From the NCBI RefSeq assembly GCF_964355755.1, contig NC_092674.1:563001-627000 (forward strand): 64,000 nt of DNA, given 5' to 3'. The DNA comes from Antedon mediterranea (lineage: Eukaryota; Echinodermata; Crinoidea; Comatulida; Antedonidae). The position numbers and the translations under genes were made by a program. Positions 30,201-42,250 of this stretch are shown in pieces. The first letter of the stretch is position 1; each line of letters starts with the position of its first letter. The notes beneath the pieces are model-generated. The model saw only the letters and a list, made by a program, of their open reading frames with translations. It made no database searches and was not told the origin of the DNA.

Positions 30201-32119
30201 ATAGTTAAGTGTGAATGCAAATGCGCAGAAAACAATACATTCGATTCGAGTTAATACACTTTGAATTTCCTCTTGTGGAAAATGGCACAGGATAGCTCGG
30301 AATAAGCTAAAGTTTCTATTAGGTCACTACAATTTCTCCACTTCGAACGTTTACATAATTGACAAAATAGACGACAAAGTTTAATATGTAGCTAAACACA
30401 TTTATTGTTATATTTATTCATGTAGGCCTATTTATTTATTCATGGTCAAACACAGTAAAATATGTACATGGTTTGAGATTATTCATTTGTTTAAAATTAA
30501 AAAAAATCACATTAAAATATTAAATGAGTTAAAAAGGTTAAAATTCGGTAAAATACAGATAAAAACGTACGGCAGGACTATAAAACATTGTCGTTTACAG
30601 AAACAAATAAATAGACACAATGATTTATGTAGTCAACCAAAATTAGCACCTAGAAACTTGTCACAAAATGAGTCCAAATTTGTTATTTGGACTCATTTAA
30701 ACAAACCCAATGTTGTATCTATTAGAGTTTAGGGTTTTGTATCTAACATTAGAGTTGAGCGTTGGGGATGAGGATAGGTACAAAGAGGAACAATTTTTTA
30801 ATATATTCTTTATATTAAATTATTCTTTATATTTCTTTATTATCCACTCAGTAACGAAATATTTTTTTTATAGGCCTATAAATAATATACCACTAAATAG
30901 AGTAAAACATTTCCGATTTAATACTTTATTAAAACTGTCACTGTCTCATGGTCGATTAAAATAGTAAAGTACATTTAAAGACCACTAATACGTTAATATT
31001 TTTGTAATTATTAATTAATACAAACGTTGAGAAACAACTGACAGTAATAAAGTATTATATTATTATGTGTTTATAATCTAAAAGTAGGGGCTACCCACAC
31101 TCACAGTGATAAAGTTTATTAGTATATTTGTTTATATTATATCTAACAGTACCAACACACTTTTGATTCAAATGGCGATCAAAAGTGGTTTAAAATACCT
31201 ATTTGCAGTATTGTATAGCATTACAATACTATACTATTTCTGTTTATTCTCCAAGGGTCTATACATTTACCTACTTGTGTTAAAACATGGAGGTATGCAA
31301 GTATGGTTAAACCAAATAATTTGGAATGTTCTATTCATTGCAAATCAATACATTTGTATAAACGTATATTAAATCAAAATAGTATTTTTTAAAGAAAATC
31401 GGCCTGTCTTCAACATTATGATGCTGTACTCTAGCTGTTCAACCGGTTGTCAGCTATTAAAAACAATTATCGTAGGAGGAGATAGGAAAATGCGAAGCCT
31501 CCTCGCATTTTTGTGGCGGGTATTTTTCAAGATGGGCATCTATTAGACAGTGTATACCACGATCGGAAAACACCCCTATTTGGGGCAAATCGTTGAACCT
31601 AAATTCGTTTTAATCGTCAATAACTAATTATCTAACTTAATTTAATTAGTAAACAGGGTTACATCAGGTGGTTAAAATCAGTACCGAAAGTACGAACCAA
31701 CTTTATATACCATCGAGTAAAAATTCTAGAAGTAACGCGCGATTTACCGAATTTTGCCCTTACGTAAATTTATATATAGATTCATTCTTATGAATTTTCT
31801 AAAATACTATATAATTATGTTTTTAAAATTTAAATTAGTAATGTTTTCAATGTTTTCTTTTGAATTTGGTGAGTCCAATAGAAATATGGTTTTTTATTAA
31901 ATTTGATTGGGTTATCCTCAGTTCTTTCAGTTAATATTGTTTTTTTGTACATTTTCTTTTTTTTTTTAATGTGTCTGTTCATAAAATAGAAGGACGAATA
32001 TTGATAGAATTGATGATGAATAGAATAAAATGAAATATGCAAAAAACCTTTGGCCTATGTTATCAATTTGATGAATACAAATAGCATTCATCGTCTTCCT
32101 TATTAATATAAAAGCAATG
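30201..32119. other. Intergenic region between ST8Sia-like copies A and B
   Basis: AT-rich sequence with no supported exon. ORFs on the plus strand (30442-31372) have low-complexity AT-rich codon use and no motif. The last 100 bases, just left of copy B's stop codon, resemble the corresponding flank of copy C (CATTAATCGTCTTCCTTATT-like), so they belong to the duplicated unit. Confidence 0.5.
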
Positions 32120-35100
32120 TTAATTTTGTAAACAAGAATCGGTAACCAAATTGATAAAACCAGCTTTATGTAAAATTGTAAATATTTTAAACTCCTCAGG
32201 CATGCGATGTAGCGTGGAGTAGTTCATTGTCCTTTCCTCAAAATAATGATGTTTTAGTTGTCTCCCATTTGGTGATTTGTGAAATGGATAGAAGCCATAG
32301 AGAGAAACTGTTTTGCACAACGATGCTGCAACGGTGTAAAGATACAGACCAGATGAGGGAGAGGTTATGTTCCAGAAGCTGTAAAAAAGAACAAGTCTTT
32401 TTTTACTTAAAACATATTTTTTATTATATGTGAACTTTATTCAATCAATCATACATTTGTTATAATGGTAACCATAATAAGGTATAATATTACAGTAGAT
32501 TTTTACACAAAAAAAACAAAAACAATATAAATATTAAAAATAAATTATAAATAAAATAATAAAATATATACAATGATTATTTACAGTAATGATAATAATA
32601 AAAATTAATTGTTTATATTATATATATATACTGACAAGTTTAATTAGAGGTTTATAATCAATGGAAAAGATGAAAACCTATAATACTGTAAGTATTAAAA
32701 GTAGCGGATAGCGTTTAGGAAGATTACTGTATATTGGCAATGGGCTACAATTGAACATGGTTATAAGCAAAAGTTTTATATTGATTGATTGAATCGAGCA
32801 TTACTATAAGCAAAGCTTTAAAATGTGATGTCCTATTTAGGGCCTAGACAAGATAAAAACACATCAGGTATAGGTATTGTTTTACATGTTTTAGTGCTTT
32901 ATGGTTTTGACTGATGATTGTGATTATGACTACGGTTGTAGTCATGGATTTTGCTTGCTTACCTTACTAGTTCACCTCCAATAAGTCTATAAGGGTATGC
33001 TATTTTTGATCGTATATTGTAGTCATAAAGTTGTGATATAACTCCAAGATAAGTTGGTTTTCTAATTTTGCCAAGCTTACTTAACCAAATAATTGAATTT
33101 TTATATTCTGCAAACCTATTTAACATTTCTTCGTGACATGTATCAAATACATTGTTAAAACACGCCAATGCGTCAGTAGCAAGTTCAGCATTAAAACTAG
33201 CAAAATCAGTTTTGGTTCCAACATCTTTTTCAAACCCTTTAATTGGTGCCAAGTTTGATCTCATCACAAAATCATGCGAATCTATCTCCTGCCCACACGA
33301 ACTACTTAGAAGTATTCCAGAATTTCCAATTACTGCACATGTATCTTTTTTACCAATAGTTGCTAACGTTTTTGGTGTGGTCTTCCATTTTGAACTTTGA
33401 AGCAACTGGTAGGTTGCATGTATACCTTTCTTTGATTTTTGTTGTTTAGGCTTCTCTATCAAAATGGTAAGGTTGTGTGGAAATAAACGTTCCACGAAGG
33501 ACAATCTATAAGGTAAAATAATAATACAAACTATTCAATTCTAGTTGGTTATCCGTTACAACCCACTGTTATCTATTTTTATAGGCTGCTAATTACTTAC
33601 TTTTGTTTGATTGAAGATAATTATATTTGAATTAGCATTGAGCTGACTGCATGCCGAATACAATTCATTCGAATTTTCATCAAATTAATGCAAATAAAAA
33701 CGGAAAAAAAGAATATAAGTTAATGAACATGTATATATATATATATCTTTAGTTTTACCGTTTTATGAGCAAGTTTTAAAGGGTTTTTAACTTTTTTTCT
33801 ATAAAAAAAAAGGACCATACGTAAACAGGTGCTGCATCTATACCGTTTAAAAAAAATAGATATAAACAAATATCAATACCATTAGCATATATTATGTTAT
33901 ATTTTCAAAAACAATACAACTACAATGAATATACTCATGTAAACAAGCTAGCAATGAATGTATTCGACTCAACGAATAGTAGATGTCTAAAGTCCAGGTG
34001 GAATAGCATCCTAGGATGAGAGTGCGTCTTATTGTACTTTGTCACTCATACTTTGTTTAGTTAATGTATACACAATTATGTTATTTTCTATGGACCAAAG
34101 ATTCCAAAATGAAAGATGAATAAATACAAAAAAGAATGAATATATTGTTTTAAGGTAAACATTTGAAAATCGATCCAAATGGTGCTTTGCATATCGGAAA
34201 AAATTATATAATTATATATAAAAAATGTATGACTGAACTCGATTAGTTGGAAGTATTTTCTACCTCCTTCCTTGGTTTATATTTGTTATCATTGTTATTA
34301 CTTCTATACACACACTCGCACTGAGGAAGGGCTAGTGTTGCACAAACCTCTCTCGCACTGAGGAAGGGCTAGTGTTGCACAAACCTCTCTCGCACTGAGG
34401 AAGGGCTAGTGTTGCACAAACCTCTCTCGCACTGAGGAAGGGCTAGTGTTGCACAAACCTCTCTCGCACTGAGGAAGGGCTAGTGTTGCACAAACCTCTC
34501 TCGCACTGAGGAAGGGCTAGTGTTGCACAAACCTCTCTCGCACTGAGGAAGGGCTAGTGTTGCACAAACCTCTCTCGCACTGAGGAAGGGCTAGTGTTGC
34601 ACAAACCTCTCTCGCACTGAGGAAGGGCTAGTGTTGCACAAACCTCTCTCGCACTGAGGAAGGGCTAGTGTTGCACAAACCTCTCTCGCACTGAGGAAGG
34701 GCTAGTGTTGCACAAACCTCTCTCGCACTGAGGAAGGGCTAGTGTTGCACAAACCTCTCTCGCACTGAGGAAGGGCTAGTGTTGCACAAACCTCTCTCGC
34801 ACTGAGGAAGGGCTAGTGTTGCACAAACCTCTCTCGCACTGAGGAAGGGCTAGTGTTGCACAAACCTCTCTCGCACTGAGGAAGGGCTAGTGTTGCACAA
34901 ACCTCTCTCGCACTGAGGAAGGGCTAGTGTTGCACAAACCTCTCTCGCACTGAGGAAGGGCTAGTGTTGCACAAACCTCTCTCGCACTGAGGAAGGGCTA
35001 GTGTTGCACAAACCTCTCTCGCACTGAGGAAGGGCTAGTGTTGCACAAACCTCTCTCGCACTGAGGAAGGGCTAGTGTTGCACAAACCTCTCTCGCACTG

Positions 35101-35771
35101 AGGAAGGGCTAGTGTTGCACAAACCTCTGAAATTTATTCTGCCTTGTTTGACTTAGGTTTTTCTTTTTCTATCTCCATTGAGATCAATCCATCAATACCC
35201 ACAAAATTGTCATTTTTTCAATAATTTAATTTTGGATTATTATTATATTAATATTAGAAATATTGAATTAAACATAATATGAATGAATAGGTCTGTATTT
35301 ATCTGTTACATTCATAAAGTATTTCACTTTAATTCTAATTCAATTTTCTTTCTTCTTCCATAAAATTTAAAAAAATAGTGGAAAATGACATTAACATAAT
35401 GACATACAAATTATTATATCGTACTTACATGCGACTGCTTTCACCATCAACATTATGAGACTGATTCGTGTAAGACTTTGGTGTATGGTGTGTAAAATAA
35501 ATTAATCTAATTATGATAACTATTGAAGAAATCATCAGAAGACTCCGTACTTTCCAGCGTATAGACCTATCAAAATATTAATTTGATACATTATTTAGGC
35601 GTTGCTTTTAAGAAAAGATATAAACAAACCATTTACCATGTTACAATCAATACATTAATGGTAGGAGATCTCAAACTCATCTGATTTCACTCTGTTTTGC
35701 TCGATCACATTATGTTTTACATTTAATTCTTTCAAATTAATTTAATAATGAATTGAAAAAAGTACTTACAT
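32120..35771 (-). CDS. ST8Sia-like alpha-2,8-sialyltransferase, copy B (complete)
   Basis: Second tandem copy with the same four-exon plan: 35770-35771 (AT of the start codon), 35429-35566, 32963-33505 and 32120-32378; 313 residues. Membrane anchor after MSIRWKVRSLLM. L-motif from [11 protein letters not shown] through DVGTKTDFASF, S-motif [20 protein letters not shown], motif III HHYFE, VS motif HRMPEEF. The C-terminus ends DSCLQN, six residues shorter than copies A and C, because a short deletion brings the stop forward. All catalytic motifs and disulfide cysteines are kept, so it is probably functional. The intron between the anchor exon and the L-motif exon holds a 37-bp minisatellite. 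The donor substrate (CMP-sialic acid) follows from the family; the acceptor is unknown. Confidence 0.9.
34321..35128. repeat. 37-bp minisatellite, 22 copies, in ST8Sia-like copy B intron
   Basis: CTGAGGAAGGGCTAGTGTTG recurs every 37 bp from 34321 to 35098 with no variation noticed. The matching place in copy C (about 40278-40305) has a single diverged unit, CTGAGGAAGTGCTAGTGTTG. On the gene strand each unit includes AGCCCTTCCTCAG, which looks like a 3' splice site. Confidence 0.95.
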
Positions 35772-36060
35772 TGTTGTAAACATTTAAGAATGTAATTGTA
35801 GTTTCTGTTTTTGTGTGGTGGGGCAAACGATGGCACTTCTCGGGGAAAACAAACGAGTATGGACATTGGACTATTTCTAATTGAAGGATTACAGCGACGA
35901 CGGTCTCAATTTTATTATCAGGCCCACGTTGTTTAATTCAGGCCTTCGAGGTTTGTTGTCGTCAATAGAGGTGTCGTCAATAGAGGACGCAACACAAGGG
36001 CGTCGTACGCAAAAGTGACAACGATCACCGATTGCGCTGCGTGCTTTCCATTGCGTTACG
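35772..36060 (-). promoter_or_regulatory. 5' flank of ST8Sia-like copy B, shared with copy C
   Basis: CGACGGTCTCAATTTTATTA and AATAGAGGACGCAACACAAG occur both here and at 41165-41260 upstream of copy C. The tandem duplication therefore included the promoter side. Exact promoter elements are not evident. Confidence 0.4.
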
Positions 36061-36371
36061 TCTTTTGAGGAAATCTAGCTTGGAACTTAGTTACTTTTGT
36101 TCCAAAAAAGTTTTTGAACAATCTATGCATGAATTTCTTTCCTCCAATGTCCACCAGAATAATATACCAATATAATATTGCAATATTATACATTAGTTTA
36201 TGAATGGTATTTTTATTGACAATAGCCATTTCTATAGAAGTACAAATATAGAAATTACACAAAAAAACAAAGTGGCACATGAAACAACAAGGCCAACAGC
36301 CATAAGTCGCGTGCTAAAACGCATAGTGATACCGGACCGACAGACAGACCGACAGACCGACATAGTGAACT
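36061..36371. other. Spacer between copy B promoter and LINE
   Basis: AT-rich, with a short ACAGACCG-type microsatellite at 36335-36361. No gene seen. Confidence 0.5.
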
Positions 36372-37745
36372 CAATCAATCAATCAATCAATCAAAGTAAC
36401 ATTTATTTCTCTTCTTGTCTTTCATAGAAAATAAAAATTAACAGTAAATATGATTAAAATAAGATGGGCAACTTCCTAAAAAGCGAAGCTTGTATAAGGC
36501 AGCCCATAGAAACTGAAAAAAAAACCAGGACAACACGGGAACCGGAAACAGGACAAAAACAGTAATGAAGACTTTTAGTTTCAGGGTACCGAAAAGACTA
36601 AATATCAAAACTACAATGAGTGAAAGGATAGGATAATTAAACATAACTAGATAAGAGGTGCCGTTTCAATTTAAAAGAAAACTCTTCTTAGACAAAGCAC
36701 TTTTTATATTAACTGGTACGTTACCGTATCCCAGAGTTTAGGACCAGTGAACTTAATGCTATGTTTAAAAGAAGTAGTTTTAAAAAAAGGAATACGTATA
36801 TGATTTGCGCTCCGAGTTTTGTGGTTATGAAAATTAAGATCGAAACTAAATAAATCATCAAAGTGTGATGGCAGGATCGAGTTTAGCCATGAATAGAGGA
36901 AAACACTTTGTTGAAGATGGTTACTATCCTGAATTTTAAGAAGACCAAATGAAGAAAATAAAGGATTGGAATGGGATAAGGAGGAGCATTTGCTATGTAT
37001 CTTACGGTTTTCTTTTGGATCAATAACAGTTTGTTTAACTAGGACAGGTATGTATTACCCCAAATAATATTACAGTAAGTGAGGTAAGGGAGGATTAGTG
37101 AACAGTAAAGAATCCGGAGTATGTTTTTGAAGGATGAAAGATGATAATCTATATATGATACCAGAACTTTTGGATATTTTGTTTTCGACTTGAGTAATCT
37201 GATGTTTCCAATTTAGCTTACTGTCCAGATAAACACCAATAAATTAAGTTTTCTCAACAATAGGTATTAATTAATCTTTAATTTTTAGTTTGAAAGTACT
37301 AGTATTTAGTGGTATTTGTGAATTTTTGAACACCATACAACAGCACTTCTTTAGATTAACAGAAAGTTTGTTTGCAGAAAAGTATGTTAAAATTTTGGGT
37401 AGATTTTCGATTGATATTTTAAAAAGGGAATCTATATTTTTATCAGTGTAAATTAGGGTTGTGTCATCAGCATACAACAGAAAAGAAAACATATTTGAGG
37501 CATTATGGATATCATTTATGTATAATAAAAATAATAGAGGCCCAAGCAGGGAACCTTGAGGGACTCCACAAATAATAGGAAGAAAATCAGAAAGGGTGTG
37601 TTTAAATTTAGTGCATTGCTTGCGGTTTGAAAGGTAGCTTTTGAATAAATTATATACAGGGCCACGGATTCCATAATTATGTAACTTATATAATAAAATA
37701 TCGTGATCAATTGTATCAAAGGCCTCAAACTATTGAGTCGCGTCC
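36372..37745 (-). mobile_element. 5'-truncated non-LTR retrotransposon (LINE) with reverse transcriptase remnant
   Basis: Reading left from about 37745, the minus strand encodes the middle of a reverse transcriptase: FDTIDHDILLYKLHNYGIRG, GVPQGSLLGPLLFLLYINDI and the catalytic LLYADDTTLIY near 37460. A disrupted C-terminal part follows. The 3' end at 36372 is a (TTGA)n tail. The style fits the CR1/L2/Jockey group. The 5' part (endonuclease) is missing and the downstream frame is broken, so it is dead. It sits between sialyltransferase copies B and C. Confidence 0.85.
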
Positions 37746-38317
37746 ACGCGACTAAAAACATAACAATTGTTGTAGTTATTTGAGTGTCATAATATTATTA
37801 TCTCTAAACGGTGTAGGCCTACTTTTATTGACGGCGTGCAAAACAGAGTAACGTTAGAGTAAATAAAATACAAATGTAAATAAAAATGTATTTTTGCTTA
37901 TATTGATAAAACGAGTTTAATTTATCCAGATAAAGGGAATTGTGAGTATTTATTATATTTTTAATTTCTGAAATCATCGATCCATCAAACTTACGAACGA
38001 TTTTATGTACATAGTTTATCTTTATGGTGTTTGTGTAGTCACATACTGATGTGCAAATACATAGGTTAATAATTAATGTAATAATGTAAACGATTATCAC
38101 ATAGGCCTATTTCAGTTATGTTATTTAATGTTAATCTTGTACTACTTTTAGCTTGATTTAATAACCAGTGAAAAGTACAAAATGCGTTTAGCCTATGTTA
38201 TCTGAATATTGTTAATATTATAGTGGGAATCCAGGACATTTTTATTTTTAAATAGAAAATAAAGAGACCAAACTGATAATATCATTAATCGTCTTCCTTA
38301 TTAATACAAATGCAATG
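37746..38317. other. 3' flank of ST8Sia-like copy C
   Basis: No exon supported. GTCACATACTGATGTGCAAA occurs here (about 38038) and also 3' of copy A (about 28084), showing that the duplicated unit extends some 300 bp past the stop codon. Confidence 0.5.
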
Positions 38318-41039
38318 TTAATTTTGCAAATGACTTGTATTTTGTAAACAAACATTCGTAACCAACCTAATAAAACCAGCTTTATGTAAAATTGTGAACA
38401 TTTTAAACTCCTCGGGCATGCGATGTACAGTCGAGTAGTCTATAGACCGTTCTTCATAATAATGATGCTTTAGTTGTCTCCCATTTGGTAATTTATGAAA
38501 TGGATAGAAGCCATAGAGAGAAACTGTTTTGCACAACGATGCTGCAACGGTGTAAAGAAACAGACCCGATGAAGGAGAGGTTATGTTCCAGAATCTGTAA
38601 AAAAATAAAAAAGTATTATATAATATATCTTTTCAGATTATTATAACTATATTCGACTTGCGGTTATTTATTAACATTGAATGTATGTTGCTTACCTTGG
38701 TGCCAAGTTTGATCTCATCACAAAATCATGTGAATCTATCTCCTGTCCACACGAACTACTGAGAAGTATTCCAGAATTTCCAATTACTGCACATATATCT
38801 TTTTTACCAATAGTTGCTAACGTTTTTGGCGTTTTCTTCCAATTCGAACTTTGCAGCAACTGGTAGGTTACATGTTGTATTTTACCTTTCTTTGATTTCC
38901 TTATTTTGGGCTTTTCTATCAAAATATTAAGACTGTGGGGAAATGAACGTTCCAAGGAGGACAATCTGCAGGGTAAAATAATAATAATATAAATTATTTG
39001 TGGACTATGAACTATTTTAGTTTAATTTTGCAATAATAATTGTACATCTTATAGTATAATTAATGAACAATGTTTGTACGAAATATAACAAACCTAATTT
39101 CTATTCATATATTAATAGTGTAATGAAAATTAAGTTCAAATTTTGTGCTTATTCATATGTACAATAATAATAAAATAATAATTTCGCCGTCCTTTTTCTT
39201 TTTTCTAAATATTTTAACACCCCAGTAGCTTAACGGTATTGTTCTTTTTTTTTTCCTTTGGTAACTTGATTGTTGTTGTTATACTGTGTATATGTTTTCA
39301 TTGTTAAATTGTTATGACTAGTTATGTCAACTTCATCATTGTTTACTTGATGCAATAAAGGATATAAAGTGAAAATTATTGGTTGGTTGGTTGTTGCATA
39401 CAATTAAACAGATTACGGTATAGTTAGAATTAGTGGTTTATGTTAATTGACAATAGTTCGTTCATTACACCAAACTATTCAATTCTAGTTGGTTATCCAT
39501 TCCAGCCCACTATTATCAATTTGTATAGGCTGCTTACTTACTTTTGTTTCATTGAAGAAATATTAATTGAACTAACGTTGAGCTGATCAGAAAATGTGTC
39601 GAAGCCGGTACTGCATATTAAAGCCGGATACACGTTATTCGATTGTTTCATAAAATGAATTGCATTGAAAAAGAAAAAAGAATATGAAATGGATGAAACA
39701 AATGTTTATAAAAATATGTAAACATTAATTTGACAAATATTATAAATGTTATATTGTTTTATAGCTGATTTTGTCAATATGATCAGCATGCATTATGTGA
39801 TATTCCCATAATGCTGTAAGGTACCGTACTAATTATTTTGATACACCTTTATTTGCAGATGAAACTATATTTATACTTAACCCGCATGTTATATTTAGAG
39901 CTTAATAATCGTGTAAACAAATTAACAATGAATGTATTCGTCTCAACGAATAGTAGATGTCTTATATAAGTCCAGGTGGAATAGCATCCTAGGATGAGAG
40001 TGCGTCTCATTGTACTTTGTCACTCATACTTTTTCAGTTAATTTATACACAATTATGTTATTTTCTATGGAGATTGAATGAATGATTGTAGACATCTGAA
40101 AATCGATCCAAATGGTGCTTTACATATCGGAAAAAAGAATTGGGAAGAACTAAACACATTGAGACAGAATTTGTTATGCTATGATAAGAGATTTAACTCG
40201 ATAGATTTATTTATTTTCTACCCCCTTCATATGTTTATATTTTTTATCATTGTTATTATTGCAAAACATACACTTGAACTGAGGAAGTGCTAGTGTTGCC
40301 CAAAAGCTCTGCATTTTATTTCTGCTTGTTTATCGTTTGATTTAGCTTTTTTATTATTTTATTTGTATCTCCATTGAGATCCATCTATCGATACCCAGAA
40401 CATTGTCATTTTTTCAGATCCGTTACATTCAATAAAGTTTTTCACTTTAATTCTAATTTATTTTCTTTGATTATTTCTTTCATAAATTTAAAACAATAGT
40501 GTTAAATGACATTAACATAATGACATACACATTTATATCGTACTTACATGCGACTGCTTTCACCATCAACATTATGAGAGTGAGACTGATTCGTGTAAGA
40601 CTTTGGTGTATGGTGTGTAAAATAAATATATTCAATTATGAGAACTACTGAGGAAATCATCAGAAAACACAGTACTTTCCAGCGTATAGACCTATGAAAA
40701 TATTAATTTAATACATTATTTAGGCGTTGCTTTTAAGACAAAACAAAAACAAATTAGTAATTCGCCAGTTTGTTCATACTTTGCTGACAATGGCGTCCGC
40801 GTCAAGAACATGTTTTTAACCAGTCAACTGCAGCAGCTGGAAGGGTTCTGTTTTCTTACAGTTCTTTATTTTTATTCTTTCTTTCTATTGGACTTGTTTT
40901 TTTACGATGGTACCAACAAAATTCTGAAATTAATGGTAGGCGTCAATAAGTAGGTCTCATACTCATCTGATTTCTGATTTTGCTCGATCAAATTGTGTTT
41001 TATATTTAATTTTTTAATAAAGGAAAAAAGTACTTACAT
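38318..41039 (-). CDS. ST8Sia-like copy C with in-frame internal deletion (probable pseudogene)
   Basis: Third tandem copy: 41038-41039, 40548-40691, 38696-38965 and 38318-38594; 230 residues. The anchor exon, the first half of the L-motif ([11 protein letters not shown] to MRSNLAP), the S-motif, motif III HHYYE and VS motif HRMPEEF are present. The third exon is 270 nt instead of 543-549: everything from after SNLAP to the donor is gone, including the KDVGTKTDF half of the L-motif. The loss is a multiple of three and the exon still ends in AG before GTAAGC, so frame and phase are kept and no stop is introduced. Without half of its donor-binding motif it should not be catalytically active. 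It could be a young pseudogene, a dominant-negative or scaffold product, or an assembly error. Confidence 0.8.
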
Positions 41040-42250
41040 GTTTATATACAAATTTTAAAATGTAATTGACTGTAGTTCCTGTTTTTGTGTGGGCCAACGA
41101 TGGCACTTCTCACAGCAGTTTTCAATAATCACGGGAGAACAAATGATAATGGACATTGGACTATTTTTATTGAAGAGCGACGGTCTCAATTTTATTATCA
41201 GCCCCATGTTTAATCAGGCATTTAAGGTGTGGTTATCAATAGAGGACGCAACACAAGGACGTACGCAGTTGTGTGATTGCGAAGCGTGATTTCAAGTGCG
41301 TCTTTAGAGGGGAAACGATATGGCAAAGGCAAGGAACAACATTTATTCCCTCCAATGTGCACCAGAATAACTCAACATTATACATTCATTTATCAATGGT
41401 ATTTTTATTGACAATTTCCATTTCTATAAAGTTAATGATAAAATACCCACATTTTGTCATTTAAAATGTTATAAAACTTTACCTAAAATGCCTGTAGTAA
41501 CAGGCATATTTTCATTTAACAAAATGCTTCCTATTTTTTTTTATTTTGAAACCCAAACCAACAGCAAACAAAAAATTCGCTATTAACTCTAGGGTTATAA
41601 TTTTATCAAGTTCTTTTGTGATACAAATAATAATTGTATGGTTTATCAAATATAAATCTAGATATCATCAAACGTCTCTTAGTATTTACAATTAAAATAA
41701 TTCGTAACAAATATTAGTATTGCATTTTTAAAAAAGAAGGTAACTTCAAATTGCATTGCTATTTCGTACTTATCTGTAGCTGGTATTTTATACTCTTAAA
41801 TCTTAAGTACTGTATAGAAAGGTGTATAAATATTAGCGAAGGCTGTCTTTAAAATTATATTCATCACTCGCCTGAAGCCGATTTTCCAGTAGGCGAATTT
41901 GTTCCCGTGAATCGAAAGCATCAGCAATATACACATGCGTATTTATGTTTCCATCTTCCCAATACTTCTCTACGCATACGTATTAGCTGACGCCTTCGAT
42001 TCACGTGAACAAATTCGCCTACTGGAAAATCGGCTTTAGTAAAGATACTTTGGTTTGCTTTAACAATTCAACTATATTATCTGTTCATTGCTATTTTCCT
42101 GATAAATTAAGTCCATCGAAATGTGCACATATCGATGCATTTACATTAATAATAATCATAAATAATGTGTAATGAAAATATTTCCTGAGGGCAGATCATG
42201 TGTATATAATTTTAAAACAAGAGAAAAAGAGCAATATTACAGTTCAACCA
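41040..42250. other. 5' flank of copy C and spacer to the FYVE gene
   Basis: 41090-41330 is the paralogous flank of copy B's promoter. The rest is AT-rich without supported exons, apart from a hairpin-forming inverted repeat at 41876-42040. Confidence 0.5.
41876..42040. repeat. Fold-back inverted repeat
   Basis: Left arm GCCGATTTTCCAGTAGGCGA then ATTTGTTCCCGTGAATCGAA; the right arm (about 41985-42036) is its near-perfect complement. Arms of about 65-70 bp are separated by a short spacer. Probably a MITE or fold-back element. Confidence 0.8.

Noticed and set aside
30442-31372. Plus-strand frames between sialyltransferase copies A and B
   Set aside because: AT-rich, low-complexity translations overlapping one another without recognisable domains.
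37271-37492. A host gene carrying a YADD motif
   Set aside because: Adjacent sequence shows reverse transcriptase blocks and a simple-repeat tail; it is a decayed LINE.
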